Shown here: positions 30,835 through 39,841 of the stretch, piece after piece | How positions within the stretch are numbered: position 1 is the stretch's first letter | How the letters are laid out: each line of letters starts with the position of its first letter | Assembly: GCF_028994805.1 (NCBI RefSeq) | Contig: NZ_JAJQQP010000005.1 | Location: 124,001-188,000 of the forward strand | Source of the DNA: Promicromonospora iranensis | GTDB taxonomy: Bacteria; Actinomycetota; Actinomycetes; Actinomycetales; Cellulomonadaceae | Reading direction: 5' to 3' | DNA: 64,000 nucleotides | Made by a program: the position numbers and the translations under genes | The notes under the pieces: generated by a model | Seen by the model: the letters and a program-made list of their open reading frames with translations, nothing else | Database searches by the model: none | Told to the model about the DNA's origin: nothing

Positions 30835-31816
30835 CCTCGTTCGTCTCCTCCACCACCCAGCGGGCCGCGTCCTGAGGGTTCGCGTGCGCCCACGTGAAGT
30901 CCGTCCGGGCCAGCACACCGGGCACGGCCCGCTGGGAGGCGACGAGGTCGTCGGCGAACTGGCCGACGCCGATCCGCAGCGCGAACCGGGGCACGGGGAG
31001 GACAGCGGGGCGGTGCAGGGCCTGGGCGAGCGCTCGGGTCAGCTCCCGGTTCGTCGTCGGCTCGGGCGCGACGGCGTTGACCGGGCCGCGGACGTCCGTG
31101 CCGATGACATGGCGGATCGCCGCCAGCTCGTCGGTGAGAGTGATCCAGCTCCACCACTGGCGGCCGGTGCCCAGCGGCCCGCCGAGACCGAGACGCAGGA
31201 TGGGCAGCAGCTTGCCGAGCGCGCCGCCCGAGGGCGCCAGCACGATGCCGCTGCGCAGCCACACGACGCGCGCCCCGGCCTCTGACGCGGGAGTGGTCGC
31301 GTTCTCCCAGGCCTTGACGAGGCCGGCGAGGAAGTCGTCCCCGCGCGCGGACGCCTCGGTGAGGACCTCGTCCCCGCGGCTGCCGTACGCCCCGATCCCC
31401 GAGCTGTTGACGAGCACCGGTGGACTGTCCAGGCGGGCGACCGTGCGGGCGAGCAGGCTCGTCGTGGTGGTCCGAGAGCCGAGGAGCGTCTGCTTGTAGG
31501 CAGGGGTCCAGCGGTGGTCGCCGATCCCGGCGCCGGCCAGGTTCACGACGGCGTCCGCACCGTCCAGCGCTGCCGGGTCGAGCTCGCCGGTCCGCGGGTC
31601 CCACAGCACGTCGCGCACGGCGTCCGTGGGGGCGGCAGGGTGCGCGTCGCCTCCGGCGGGTGGGCTCGGACGGCGGGGCGACTCGAATGAACCGGCGCCG
31701 TCGGGCGGTTCCGCGCCGCGGCGTACCAGCCGTCGAACGCTGTCCCCGCGCGCGACGAGGTCCGCGACCAGGGCGGAGCCGATGAGACCGTGCGAACCCG
31801 CGACCACCACGTCCAT
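30818..31816 (-). CDS. TIGR01777 family NAD-dependent epimerase-like protein
   Basis: A 332-residue extended-SDR-like protein of the TIGR01777 family (related to plant SulA/GC1). The Rossmann motif is MDVVVAGSHGLIGSALVADL at 1-20 (GxxGxxG), then VRRLVRRGAEPP near 27, LDGADAVVNLAGAGIGDHRW near 84, TPAYKQTLLGSRTTTTSLLA near 104, and VLVNSSGIGAYGSRGDE near 133 in the active-site position. The C-terminal family block is WWSWITLTDELAAIRHVIG near 226 and FALRIGVGQFADDLVASQRA near 282. Function is unknown; in plants such proteins affect chloroplast division. It overlaps the end of the convergent pseudokinase gene by 17 bp and begins after the sucB terminator. Confidence 0.88.
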   Translation of the reverse strand: MDVVVAGSHGLIGSALVADLVARGDSVRRLVRRGAEPPDGAGSFESPRRPSPPAGGDAHPAAPTDAVRDVLWDPRTGELDPAALDGADAVVNLAGAGIGDHRWTPAYKQTLLGSRTTTTSLLARTVARLDSPPVLVNSSGIGAYGSRGDEVLTEASARGDDFLAGLVKAWENATTPASEAGARVVWLRSGIVLAPSGGALGKLLPILRLGLGGPLGTGRQWWSWITLTDELAAIRHVIGTDVRGPVNAVAPEPTTNRELTRALAQALHRPAVLPVPRFALRIGVGQFADDLVASQRAVPGVLARTDFTWAHANPQDAARWVVEETNEVSAPR

Positions 31817-31861
31817 GCTGTGAATCTAGCCTGCCGGGCAGGGGAGTCACCGCCGGGAAGA

Positions 31862-31901
31862 CGGCTGTGGCCGGTTCCGAACCCGGAACCGGCCACAGCC
31901 G
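31862..31901 (-). terminator. 18-bp perfect hairpin terminator of lpd-sucB
   Basis: Arms 31862-31879 and 31884-31901 are perfectly complementary over 18 bp with a 4-nt loop (AACC), 38 bp after the sucB stop on the minus strand. There is no T-tract. Confidence 0.85.
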
Positions 31902-31938
31902 ACTGCTCGCCGCTAGCTACGCGACGGGAGCTCTCGCG

Positions 31939-33810
31939 TCAGAGACCGACCTCCGACTCGAACGCGCCCTCCTCGATCCGGTTCTTGATGGCGGTGAGGA
32001 AGCGGGCGGCATCCGCGCCGTCGACCAGGCGGTGGTCGTAGGACAGGAAGATGTACGACATCGAGCGCACGGCGATGCTCTCGTTGCCCTCCGCGTCGGT
32101 CACGACGACCGGGCGCTTCGTGATGGTGCCCGTGCCCAGGATCGCGGCGTGGCCCAGCGGGACGATCGGGGTGTCGATGAGCGACCCGCCCGAACCCGTG
32201 TTGGTGATGTTGAACGTGCCGCCCGACAGCTCGTCCGGCGTCACCTTGTTCGCCCGGGTGCGGGCACCCAGGTCCTGGATCTGCCGTGCGATGCCGGCCA
32301 GGTTCAGGTCACCGGCGTTCTTGATGACCGGGACCACGAGGCCGCGCTCGGTGTCGACAGCGATGCCGACGTTCTCCGAGCCGTGGTAGGTGATCTCACC
32401 CTTCTCGGTGTCGATCGTCGCGTTGATCTTCGGGTAGGCCTTGAGCGCCTCGACGGCGGCCTGCGTGAAGAACGGCAGGAACGTCAGCTTGGCGCCCTCG
32501 CGCGCGGCGAACGACTCCTTGGCCTTGGCGCGGAGCTGCGCGACGCGGGTGACGTCGACCTCCATGACCGTGGTCAGCTGGGCCTGCGACTGCACCGCCT
32601 CGAGCATGCGCTGGGCGACGATCTTGCGCAGGCGCGACATCTTCTCGGTGGTGCCCCGCAGCGGCGACACCTCGAGCTTTGCCGGAGCGGACGGCGCCTT
32701 GGCCGCAGCGGGCGCTGCTTCCGCGTTCCCGCCGGAGGTCGAGCCTGCCGAGGCCTTGGCCTCGGCGGCCGCGAGCACGTCCTCCTTGCGGATGCGGCCA
32801 CCGACGCCGGTGCCCTGCACCTCGTTGACGTCGACACCCTTCTCCGCGGCGAGCTTGCGCACGAGCGGCGTCAGGTACGACCCGATGGTGCGACCGCCCG
32901 ATGCCGCCGCCGGAGCGTCGGCGGGAGCGGGCGCGGCGGGAGCCTCCGGTGCGGCAGGCGCCTCCGGTGCGGCAGGTGCCGGAGCAGCCTGAGCCGGAGC
33001 TGCGGGTGCCTCGGCGGCCGGGGCCGGAGTGGGCTCCGGCTCTGCCGGCGCCTCGGGAGCCGGGGCGGCAGCCTTGGTGGGCTCGGGGGAGTCCGCGGCC
33101 GGGTCCGGGACGGGAGCCGGTGCCTCGTCGGCCGGAGTCGCAGCACCCGAACCGACGAGCGCCAGGACGGCTCCCACCTCGGCCGTCTCGTCCTCCTGGA
33201 CCAGGATCTTCTGGAGGGTGCCGGCGACGGGCGACGGGATCTCGGTGTCGACCTTGTCGGTCGACACCTCGAGCAGCGGCTCGTCGACGGCGACGTCGTC
33301 ACCGACCTCCTTGAGCCAGCGCGTCACGGTGCCCTCGGTGACCGACTCGCCCAGTGCGGGGAGCGGGACCTCGGTGCTGTCACCGGACGGAGCCGGGGAC
33401 TCGGCCGGAGCCGGGGACTCGGCGGCGGGCGCGGGAGCGGGAGACTCGGCGGCGGGCGCCTCGGCAGGGGCGGCCTCGGTGTCCTCCGTGGGCTCGGCCT
33501 CCGGCGCCGGCTCGGGGGACTCGGCGGCGGCCTGCTCGGCCTCGGGGGCGGCGGGCGCGGCGCCGGAACCGGAGCCGTCGCCGATGACGGCGAGAGTGGC
33601 ACCGACCTCGACGGTGTCGTCCTCCTGGACGAGGATCTGCTCGAGGACGCCGGCGACGGGCGACGGGATCTCGGTGTCGACCTTGTCGGTCGACACCTCG
33701 AGCAGCGGCTCGTCGACGGCGACCTCGTCGCCGACAGCCTTGAGCCAGCGGGTGACAGTGCCCTCGGTAACGGATTCGCCGAGGGCCGGCAGCTGCACGT
33801 TCTCAGACAT
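31939..33810 (-). CDS. sucB: Dihydrolipoamide succinyltransferase, E2 of 2-oxoglutarate dehydrogenase
   Basis: A 623-residue E2 acyltransferase of the actinobacterial type. Two lipoyl domains lie at residues 4-78 and 147-222, each with the lipoylated Lys in [10 protein letters not shown] (Lys 43 and Lys 186). Ala/Pro-rich linkers follow each. A peripheral subunit-binding domain is at 309-348 ([20 protein letters not shown] then [12 protein letters not shown]). The catalytic domain spans about 380-623 with [19 protein letters not shown] (His 593). It transfers succinyl (or acetyl; these E2 proteins can serve both dehydrogenases in actinobacteria) to CoA. It is cotranscribed 30 bp after lpd; no E1 gene is adjacent, as is usual in this group. 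Confidence 0.95.
   Translation of the reverse strand: MSENVQLPALGESVTEGTVTRWLKAVGDEVAVDEPLLEVSTDKVDTEIPSPVAGVLEQILVQEDDTVEVGATLAVIGDGSGSGAAPAAPEAEQAAAESPEPAPEAEPTEDTEAAPAEAPAAESPAPAPAAESPAPAESPAPSGDSTEVPLPALGESVTEGTVTRWLKEVGDDVAVDEPLLEVSTDKVDTEIPSPVAGTLQKILVQEDETAEVGAVLALVGSGAATPADEAPAPVPDPAADSPEPTKAAAPAPEAPAEPEPTPAPAAEAPAAPAQAAPAPAAPEAPAAPEAPAAPAPADAPAAASGGRTIGSYLTPLVRKLAAEKGVDVNEVQGTGVGGRIRKEDVLAAAEAKASAGSTSGGNAEAAPAAAKAPSAPAKLEVSPLRGTTEKMSRLRKIVAQRMLEAVQSQAQLTTVMEVDVTRVAQLRAKAKESFAAREGAKLTFLPFFTQAAVEALKAYPKINATIDTEKGEITYHGSENVGIAVDTERGLVVPVIKNAGDLNLAGIARQIQDLGARTRANKVTPDELSGGTFNITNTGSGGSLIDTPIVPLGHAAILGTGTITKRPVVVTDAEGNESIAVRSMSYIFLSYDHRLVDGADAARFLTAIKNRIEEGAFESEVGL
33145..33804 (-). repeat. 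Duplicated lipoyl-domain coding segment in sucB
   Basis: The DNA at about 33577-33804 (lipoyl domain 1) is repeated nearly identically at about 33145-33372 (domain 2), including long identical runs around the lipoylated lysine codons. The two copies are in the same orientation and separated by an Ala/Pro-rich linker, so they can recombine in frame. Confidence 0.85.
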
Positions 33811-33840
33811 GACCTGTGGGGTCTCCTTTGTCGTTATTGG

Positions 33841-35259
33841 TCAGTTGTGGGCGTGCAGAGGCTTGCCGGCCAGTGCCATGTGTGCCTCTCCGAGTGCCTC
33901 GTTCTGGGTGGGATGTGCGTGGACGAGCGAGGCGACGTCCTCGGGGAACGCCTCCCAGCCGACGATGAGCTGGCCCTCGCCGATCAGCTCGCCCACACGC
34001 GAGCCGATCAGGTGCATGCCGACCACGGGTCCGTCCTTGCGGCGCACGAGCTTCGCGAAGCCCTGGGTACCCAGGATCTTGCTCTTGCCGTTGCCCGCGA
34101 GGTTGTACTCGATGGTCTCGACCTGGTCCGGGCCGTACAGCTCGGCGGCCCGCGCCTCGGTGACGCCGACGGACGCCACCTCGGGCTCGCAGTAGGTGAC
34201 ACGCGGGATCGTGGTCTCGTCGATCGTCACGGGCGCGAGGCCGGCGATCTGCTCGGCCACGAAGATGCCCTGCGCGAACCCGCGGTGGGCCAGCTGGAGG
34301 CCGGGCACGATGTCGCCGACAGCCCAGACCTGGCCACCCGCGGGAGTGGCGACACCGGTGCGGAGGAGCTCGTCGGCCTGGACGAAGCCGCGGTCGAGGC
34401 GGACGCCGGCGGCCTCGTAGCCGAGGTCGGCGGTGCGCGGCCCACGGCCGACGGCGACGAGCAGGAGCTCCGCGTCGAACGTCGTGCCCGACTCGAGCTC
34501 GACCTGTACGCCGTCCTCCGACTGCTTGACCTGGGCGAAGCGCTCGCCCAGGGAGAACTTGATGCCGCGCTTGCGGAACGCCCGCTCCAGCGCCTTGGAG
34601 AGCGCGACGTCCTCGTTCGGCACGAGGTGGGGCAGCGCCTCGACGATCTGCACGTCGGCGCCGAACGACTTCCAGACGCTCGCGAACTCGACGCCGATCA
34701 CGCCGCCACCGAGCACCACTACCGACTTCGGCACGGTGTCCAGCTGGAGCGCGTCGTCGGACGTGATGACCCGGCCGCCGAGCTCCAGGCCCGGCAGGCT
34801 GCGGGCGTACGAACCGGTGGCGAGCACCACGTGGGTGCCGGTGTACTGCGTCGTCGTGCCGTCCGAGGAGGTGACCTCGACGACGCCAGGGCTCACGAGC
34901 GTGCCGTGCCCCTCGGCGACGGTGATCTTCCTGGAGGCGATCAGCCCCTGCAGACCCTTGTACAGACCGGCGACCACGGAGTCCTTGTAGGCGAGCACGC
35001 CGGGCATGTCGATGCCGTCCAGCGTCGAGCGGACGCCGAACTGCGCGCCGTGCGTGGCGGCGTCGGCCACCTCTGCGGCGTGGAGGAGGGCCTTGGTGGG
35101 CACGCAGCCCACGTGGAGGCAGGTGCCGCCGAGCTTGGCCTCCTCGACGAGAGCCACACTCAGACCCAGCTGTGCCGCCCGGAGCGCGGTGGCGTAACCG
35201 CCGCTGCCCCCGCCGAGCACGACGACGTCGAACGTGGCCGGATTGTCATGCGTAGGCAC
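33841..35259 (-). CDS. lpd: Dihydrolipoyl dehydrogenase (E3)
   Basis: A 472-residue FAD-dependent disulfide oxidoreductase that reoxidises dihydrolipoyl groups on E2. The FAD-binding motif is FDVVVLGGGSGGYATALRAA near 10. The redox disulfide is LGGTCLHVGCVPTKALLH near 43. The NAD-binding motif is VVVLGGGVIGVEFASVWKSF near 180, the second FAD motif is GGQVWAVGDIVPGLQLAHR near 313, and the C-terminal active-site histidine-glutamate is in LVHAHPTQNEALGEA near 445. The GTG start at 35259 has GAGGAG 8 bp upstream; a longer frame is rejected. It is the first gene of lpd-sucB. Confidence 0.95.
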   Translation of the reverse strand: MPTHDNPATFDVVVLGGGSGGYATALRAAQLGLSVALVEEAKLGGTCLHVGCVPTKALLHAAEVADAATHGAQFGVRSTLDGIDMPGVLAYKDSVVAGLYKGLQGLIASRKITVAEGHGTLVSPGVVEVTSSDGTTTQYTGTHVVLATGSYARSLPGLELGGRVITSDDALQLDTVPKSVVVLGGGVIGVEFASVWKSFGADVQIVEALPHLVPNEDVALSKALERAFRKRGIKFSLGERFAQVKQSEDGVQVELESGTTFDAELLLVAVGRGPRTADLGYEAAGVRLDRGFVQADELLRTGVATPAGGQVWAVGDIVPGLQLAHRGFAQGIFVAEQIAGLAPVTIDETTIPRVTYCEPEVASVGVTEARAAELYGPDQVETIEYNLAGNGKSKILGTQGFAKLVRRKDGPVVGMHLIGSRVGELIGEGQLIVGWEAFPEDVASLVHAHPTQNEALGEAHMALAGKPLHAHN

Positions 35260-35569
35260 GTGCTGGCTCCTCGTTGACAGGGTGTTGGCACCGCGGGTCG
35301 GACAGCGGACACATTGTGAGCACCGCATGCCATCTTGACACTTCAGCGGGCGTGGCCCCAATTGTGAACCCGGCTCGCCGGGTGTGACCGTGGCGACATT
35401 GACGGGCAACCCGGGCTGTGAAGGGAGGGTATCCGCCTCGCGCCGGGCCGGAGGAGCCGGTGCCGGGCCGGCGATGGCCTTGTGCGCAGGAGTGAACAGG
35501 ACCTGTGGGTTTCCTGGAATGGCGTGGAGATGCCTAGGACGGCGCGGGTCTCGCTAGTACGCTCGGTGC
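35260..35569. promoter_or_regulatory. Divergent intergenic region upstream of lpd
   Basis: These 310 bp separate lpd-sucB from a small conserved gene on the plus strand and should contain both promoters. I see a short palindrome ACCCGG-CTCG-CCGGGT near 35369 and a G/C-rich stretch with repeated CCGGGCCGG near 35440-35475, but no convincing -35/-10 pair or operator, and no gene. Confidence 0.4.
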
Positions 35570-35926
35570 ATGCCCCGCCAGTCCCGTAGCTCGCTCGCGC
35601 GTTTCTTCCAGCGACGCTCCTCGTCGTCCGGCAGCGGACCACGCCCGAGCGGCAACGACGCACGGCGTCAGACCCTGGCGCACCTCAACGAGTTCATCGG
35701 GTCGCGGGTCGGCGTCGAGGCCTACGTGGAGCCGCCGACCACGGACATCCCCAGCACCATCCTGCTCGTGGCGACCACGGGGGAGTGGACGCGCCGCCGG
35801 GTGCCGGACGAGCGCACCGCCTTCGACATCGCGAACCAGCTGGGGGTGCCGGTGTACAACGTCCGGTTCACCGGCTACCCCCAGCGGATGCGGGACTGGA
35901 ACAGCGCTCAGCGCAAGGCGAAGTAG
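35570..35926 (+). CDS. Conserved actinobacterial protein of unknown function
   Basis: A 118-residue protein with a Ser/Arg-rich disordered N-terminus (residues 1-33), then a compact domain: TLAHLNEFIGSRVGVEAYVE near 35, STILLVATTGEWTRRRVPDE near 62 and IANQLGVPVYNVRFTGYPQR near 87. The pattern resembles small proteins conserved in many actinobacteria and annotated only as hypothetical or oxidoreductase-associated. No catalytic motif is visible. ATG at 35570. Its stop codon lies in a direct copy of the sequence that forms the stem of the hairpin shared with pepA. Confidence 0.72.
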   Translation: MPRQSRSSLARFFQRRSSSSGSGPRPSGNDARRQTLAHLNEFIGSRVGVEAYVEPPTTDIPSTILLVATTGEWTRRRVPDERTAFDIANQLGVPVYNVRFTGYPQRMRDWNSAQRKAK

Positions 35927-35963
35927 TCCTGTGGCGAAGTAGTCGTCTGGCGACTACTTCGCC
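35917..35963. terminator. Hairpin plus direct repeat joining two convergent stop codons
   Basis: GGCGAAGTAGTCG (35933-35945) pairs perfectly with 35951-35963 around a 5-nt loop. A direct copy GGCGAAGTAGTC also lies at 35917-35928 and carries the TAG stop of the plus-strand gene; the inverted arm carries the TAG stop of pepA. Probably a bidirectional terminator. Confidence 0.65.
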
Positions 35964-37507
35964 GGGGTCGCGGTGGCGCGGCCCTCGAGGAAGCCCAGCA
36001 GGGTGCGGACACCCACACCGGTGCCGCCTCCGGGCGTGTAGCCGTGCGCCCCGCCGTCGTTGAAGGCGGGGCCGGCGATGTCCAGGTGGGCCCACGGGTG
36101 GTCGCCCACGAAGGTCCGCAGGAACAGGCCGGCGTTGAGCATGCCGCCCCAGCGCGGGCCCGAGTTCGCGACGTCGGCCACCTTGGACTTGATGTTCGAC
36201 ATGAGCTCCTCCGGGAGGGGCATCGGCCAGAACAGCTCGCCCGTGGCGTCGGCGGCGGCCTTGACCTCGTCGCGCACCTCGTCCGTGCCCATGACGGCGG
36301 ACGTGCGGTTGCCGAGAGCGACCATCTGGGCGCCGGTGAGGGTCGCGATGTCGAGCACGACGTCGTGGCCGTCCTCGACCGCGGACACCAGGCCGTCGGC
36401 CATGACGATGCGGCCCTCGGCGTCGGTGTTCAGCACCTCGACGGTCTTGCCGCCGTAGATGGTGATGACGTCGGCGGGACGCTGGGCGTTGCCGCCCGGC
36501 ATGTTCTCGGCGAGGCAGAGGTAGCCGGTGACGGCGAGCGGCAGGTTCAGCTTCGCGGCGGCGACGACCGTGGACAGGACGGCGGCGGCGCCGGCCATGT
36601 CGGACTTCATGGCCTCCATGCCCGCGGCGGGCTTGATCGAGATGCCGCCGGTGTCGAAGGTGATGCCCTTGCCGACCAGCGCGACCTTGCCGTTCGGCTT
36701 GGCCGGCGTGTAGGCGACCTTGACGAGCCGCGGTCCGCGCGACGAGCCCTGGCCGACGGCCGTGAGCCCGCCGTAGCCGCCGGACGCGAGCTGCTTGTCG
36801 TCCAGGACGGTCACCTTGACGTGCCGCACGTCCTTGGCGGCGGCCTTGGCCGCGTCGGCGAACGTGGCGGGGTACAGCTCGTTCGGCGCGGTGTTGACCA
36901 GGTCGCGGGCAGCGTGGACGGCCGCCGCGACGATCGCGGCGCGCTCGGCGGCGACCTTCGCCTTGGGGTTCTTGTGCAGCGGCGTCAGGATCTCGATGGT
37001 CGCAACCGGGTCCTTGCCGTTCTTGGCGGCCTTCGCCCCGTCCTTGCTCGCCCCGTCCTTGCCGGCGGCGTCCTTGCCCGAGGTGCGGTAGCGGTTGAAG
37101 GCATAGGCACCCAGCAGCGCGCCCTCGGTGACGGCGGTGATCTCGTCGTCGTCGGACGCGGGCAGCGCGATCGCGGCGGACTTGAGGCCCGCCAGCTCGC
37201 GGGTCGCCGCGCCGGCGGCGCGACGCAGGGTCTCGGTGGCGAAGGTGCCGTTCTCGGCGCGTTCGCCGAGACCGGTCAGGATCAGGACATCGGCGGCGAG
37301 CTTGGGTCCGGCCGGGATCTTGCGGACCTCGTCGCGCGCACCGGTCACCCCGAGCTGGGGCGCGAGCGACTCGAGCTCCGTCAGCAGATCCGTGGGGAGC
37401 TGGTCGGACACGACGGCTACGCCGTCCGACGTCTGGGCGGTCGCCACCACGAGCGCTTCGGCCTTGACGGCGGTGGGATTTTTGCTGGAGAGGGTCACGT
37501 CGGTCAC
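35954..37507 (-). CDS. pepA: Leucyl aminopeptidase (M17)
   Basis: A 517-residue cytosolic M17 aminopeptidase that removes N-terminal residues from peptides. The N-terminal domain (1-185) is followed by a catalytic domain with KVALVGKGITFDTGGISIKP near 265 (metal-binding Lys and Asp), the helix MEAMKSDMAGAAAVLSTVVA near 287 and the signature EVLNTDAEGRIVMADGLVSA near 345. Near the end come AHLDIAGPAFNDGGAHGYT and the Gly-rich GGGTGVGVRTLLGFL typical of the family. A Lys/Asp/Ala-rich insertion (SGKDAAGKDGASKDGAKAAK near 148) is unusual. The GTG start at 37507 is preferred over extended frames. Confidence 0.95.
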   Translation of the reverse strand: MTDVTLSSKNPTAVKAEALVVATAQTSDGVAVVSDQLPTDLLTELESLAPQLGVTGARDEVRKIPAGPKLAADVLILTGLGERAENGTFATETLRRAAGAATRELAGLKSAAIALPASDDDEITAVTEGALLGAYAFNRYRTSGKDAAGKDGASKDGAKAAKNGKDPVATIEILTPLHKNPKAKVAAERAAIVAAAVHAARDLVNTAPNELYPATFADAAKAAAKDVRHVKVTVLDDKQLASGGYGGLTAVGQGSSRGPRLVKVAYTPAKPNGKVALVGKGITFDTGGISIKPAAGMEAMKSDMAGAAAVLSTVVAAAKLNLPLAVTGYLCLAENMPGGNAQRPADVITIYGGKTVEVLNTDAEGRIVMADGLVSAVEDGHDVVLDIATLTGAQMVALGNRTSAVMGTDEVRDEVKAAADATGELFWPMPLPEELMSNIKSKVADVANSGPRWGGMLNAGLFLRTFVGDHPWAHLDIAGPAFNDGGAHGYTPGGGTGVGVRTLLGFLEGRATATPAK

Positions 37508-37664
37508 GAGGCCGATCGTATCCCGCGCCCCTGACGCGCGGTCGTCGGGCGGTCCCGGCGTGGGTCTGCCGGGCCGTCCACGCGGCCCGGGGGCCGCGAT
37601 GGAGGCGCAGGTCACGCACGGTCCGATTGCCGCCACTCAGGTGCTGACCGGTAGTCTGCGGGAC

Positions 37665-38024
37665 GTGATCCTTGCCCTCCTGCTCCTCGTGGTCGCGCTG
37701 TGCGTGGTCCTGGCCGGGTGGGCCGGCTGGTTCGTGGCTCGTGACCGTGCGGTCATCCTGAACCAGCTGTGGGGCGGCGCCGTGGTCGAGGCCTTCGTCC
37801 TGGTACAGGGCGTCGTCGCCATCGTGCAGGGCGCCACCGGCGCCGGTGCGGCCGATCCGCTGCTGTTCTGGGGCTACTACGCCACGACCCTGGTGATCCT
37901 GCCGATCGCTGCCGCGTGGGCGTTCGCCGAGCGCACGAAGTGGAGCTCGGTGGTGCTGCTCGTCGCGTCGCTGACGGTGGCGTTCCTCGAGTGGCGCATG
38001 TGGCAGATCTGGACGGGAGCATGA
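37665..38024 (+). CDS. Four-helix membrane protein, first gene of the pyrD operon
   Basis: A 119-residue integral membrane protein. Four hydrophobic segments: LALLLLVVALCVVLAGWAGW (about 3-24), GGAVVEAFVLVQGVVAIVQG (38-58), FWGYYATTLVILPIAAAWAF (70-90) and VVLLVASLTVAFLEWRMWQI (96-116). It resembles small actinobacterial integral membrane proteins of unknown function found upstream of pyrD. The start is uncertain: GTG 37665 gives a compact protein; GTG 37641 or ATG 37600 would add residues that look non-coding. Its stop overlaps the ATG of the next gene. Confidence 0.72.
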   Translation: MILALLLLVVALCVVLAGWAGWFVARDRAVILNQLWGGAVVEAFVLVQGVVAIVQGATGAGAADPLLFWGYYATTLVILPIAAAWAFAERTKWSSVVLLVASLTVAFLEWRMWQIWTGA

Positions 38025-38452
38025 TGGAGCAGCGGACGGCCGGACGGCGGACAGGGCGAGGCTTCGGCCGGGTCCTGGTGACCGTCTACGGGATCCTGGC
38101 GTTCGCCGCCCTCGGCCGCTCGTCCTATGAGCTGGTCGTGAAGTTCGATGAGGCGCCGGTGGCGTACACGCTGTCGACCCTCGCCGCCGTCGTCTATGTC
38201 CTGGCGACGTTCGCGCTGGCGATCGGCACCCCTGCCTGGCGCCTGACCGCGTGGATCACGGTTGGGATCGAGGCCGTCGGCGTCGTGACCGTCGGAGCGT
38301 TGTCGCTCGCCGACGCGCAGGCGTTCGGCGAGTCGACCGTCTGGTCCGGGTTTGGCCAGGGCTACGGTTACGTGCCCCTTGTCCTGCCTTTCGTGGGGTT
38401 GTGGTGGCTGTGGCGGACGTCGCACAGCACGTCCGAGGAGAGGACTGCATGA
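38021..38452 (+). CDS. Four-helix membrane protein, second gene of the pyrD operon
   Basis: A 143-residue membrane protein with a basic cytoplasmic N-terminus (QRTAGRRTGRGFGR) and four hydrophobic segments: VLVTVYGILAFAALGRSSYE (19-38), LSTLAAVVYVLATFALAIGT (53-72), AWITVGIEAVGVVTVGALSL (79-98) and YVPLVLPFVGLWWLWRT (119-135). Family and function are unknown. It starts at ATGATGG overlapping the previous stop and ends overlapping the pyrD ATG (ATGA at 38449), so translation of the three genes is coupled. Confidence 0.75.
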   Translation: MMEQRTAGRRTGRGFGRVLVTVYGILAFAALGRSSYELVVKFDEAPVAYTLSTLAAVVYVLATFALAIGTPAWRLTAWITVGIEAVGVVTVGALSLADAQAFGESTVWSGFGQGYGYVPLVLPFVGLWWLWRTSHSTSEERTA

Positions 38453-39534
38453 GCTGGCCGTACTCGTCGTTGTTCAACGTCGCCTTCCGTCGCATGGACC
38501 CGGAACGTGCGCATGAGCTCGCGTTCTCGCTGATCGAGCGCGTGGGCAGGGTCCCGGTGCTGCGCGACGTCGTGCAGGGCGCCGTGGCTCCCTACCTCGG
38601 GCAGCGTGCCGGGGGACCAGGGAGCGTGCGTCTCTTCGGTCGTGTGGTACCCGCGCCGTTCGGCCTGGCTGGCGGGTTCGACAAGAACGCGCGAGCCGTC
38701 CGTGGCCTGACGATGCTCGGCTTCGGGTTCATCGAGGTCGGCACGGTCACCGCCCATGCGCAGCCCGGCAACGAGAAGCCGCGCATGTGGCGCGAGCTGG
38801 ACGTGCGCGGGGTGCGCAACCGGATGGGCTTCAACAACGAGGGCGCCGCGGCTGCCGCGGACCGGCTGCGAGCGCTGCGGAGCACCGCCGCGGGCCGCGC
38901 GATCGTGGTCGGCGCCAACATCGGCAAGACGAAGGTGACGCCGCCCGAGGAGGCCGCCGCGGACTACGCGACGTCGGCCCGGCTGCTGGCTCCCTGGGCG
39001 GACTACCTCGTGGTCAACGTGTCCTCCCCGAACACACCCGGCCTCCGCGACCTGCAGGCGACGGAGTCGCTGCGCCCCATCCTGCAGGCCGTGCGCGCGG
39101 CTGCCGACGAGGCCACTGGCACGGCAGCCGGTGGGCGGCGCATCCCGCTGCTCGTGAAGATCGCCCCTGACCTCGCGGACGACGACATCGACGCGGTCGC
39201 CGACCTCGTGCTCGAGCTGGGTCTCGACGGTGTGGTCGCCGTCAACACGACCATCGGCCACGACCGCGGTCCCGGCGGGCTGTCCGGCCCGCCGCTGCTG
39301 GGCCGGGGTATCGAGGTCGTCGCCCGGCTGCGCGAACGGCTCGGCACGGGCCCTGTCATCATCGGCGTGGGCGGTATCACCAGAGCGGACGACGTCCGCG
39401 CCTACCTGCGCGCCGGAGCCGACCTGACCCAGGGTTACACGTCATTCGTCTACGAGGGGCCGCTGTGGGCGTCGCGGATCAACCGCGCACTGACCCGCTC
39501 GGCCGGCTCGACAGCCAGTGGGAGGTACGAGTGA
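38449..39534 (+). CDS. pyrD: Quinone-dependent dihydroorotate dehydrogenase (class 2)
   Basis: A 361-residue class 2 PyrD that oxidises dihydroorotate to orotate with a membrane quinone, in pyrimidine synthesis. An N-terminal amphipathic helix (SLFNVAFRRMDPERAHELAF, about 7-26) would dock to the membrane. Motifs in order: PFGLAGGFDKNARAV near 72, RNRMGFNNEGAAAAADRL near 124, YLVVNVSSPNTPGLRDLQ near 186 with the catalytic Ser, LVKIAPDLADDDI near 233, VAVNTTIGHDRGPGGLSGPP near 263 and GVGGITRADDVRAYLRAGAD near 305. It overlaps both neighbours by 4 nt. Confidence 0.96.
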   Translation: MSWPYSSLFNVAFRRMDPERAHELAFSLIERVGRVPVLRDVVQGAVAPYLGQRAGGPGSVRLFGRVVPAPFGLAGGFDKNARAVRGLTMLGFGFIEVGTVTAHAQPGNEKPRMWRELDVRGVRNRMGFNNEGAAAAADRLRALRSTAAGRAIVVGANIGKTKVTPPEEAAADYATSARLLAPWADYLVVNVSSPNTPGLRDLQATESLRPILQAVRAAADEATGTAAGGRRIPLLVKIAPDLADDDIDAVADLVLELGLDGVVAVNTTIGHDRGPGGLSGPPLLGRGIEVVARLRERLGTGPVIIGVGGITRADDVRAYLRAGADLTQGYTSFVYEGPLWASRINRALTRSAGSTASGRYE

Positions 39535-39740
39535 TCCGTCCGCAGTGGGAGTGGGCCCTGGGCGACGCCGAGGGGCGTCGCCTGAACGAGCCCGTCACGC
39601 CCGTCTTCACCGCGCAGTACGACGCCGAGCAGTGGCTCGGCGAGCACTGGCGCGCGCTGGCGGAGTCCGGTGCGGTGCAGGCGCGCCTGCTGCACGACGG
39701 CACCCCGGCGGCACCGGCCGTGGAGCTGCGGACGCCCTGA
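39531..39740 (+). CDS. Small acidic protein translationally coupled to pyrD
   Basis: A 69-residue protein beginning VIRPQWEWALGDAEGRRLNE, with PVFTAQYDAEQWLGEHWRAL in the middle and a short Pro/Ala tail. It is rich in Trp and Glu, and no membrane segment is visible. The pattern matches small proteins found beside pyrD in Micrococcales, but no function is known. The GTG start at 39531 overlaps the pyrD stop (GTGA), which is the main support for it being real. Confidence 0.68.
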   Translation: MIRPQWEWALGDAEGRRLNEPVTPVFTAQYDAEQWLGEHWRALAESGAVQARLLHDGTPAAPAVELRTP

Positions 39741-39741
39741 G

Positions 39742-39759
39742 GCGGTCGCGGGCGACCGC
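39742..39759. terminator. Short hairpin after the pyrD operon
   Basis: GCGGTCG (39742-39748) pairs with CGACCGC (39753-39759) around a 4-nt loop, directly after the stop of the small coupled gene and before the convergent oxidoreductase pseudogene. Confidence 0.45.
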
Positions 39760-39841
39760 GCGCCGCCCTCCGAGGGCCGGAATCCGCGTCTGCTCAGGTG
39801 CCCGTTCGCCGGGGCGTCCGTTCCTTGACGTGTCCGTTCGG

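Noticed and set aside
33145-33804. Repeat in sucB as an assembly duplication
   Set aside because: Two lipoyl domains are normal for actinobacterial E2 proteins, and the linkers and flanking residues differ between copies.
31867-35277. A very long plus-strand open frame (over 1100 codons) opposite sucB-lpd
   Set aside because: It is antisense to two well-conserved enzymes and consists of Arg/Gly/Leu-rich sequence typical of non-coding frames in 70% GC DNA. The same applies to long frames opposite or overlapping glnE (15436-17682), pepA, helR and the chrA/DHFR region (670-3567).
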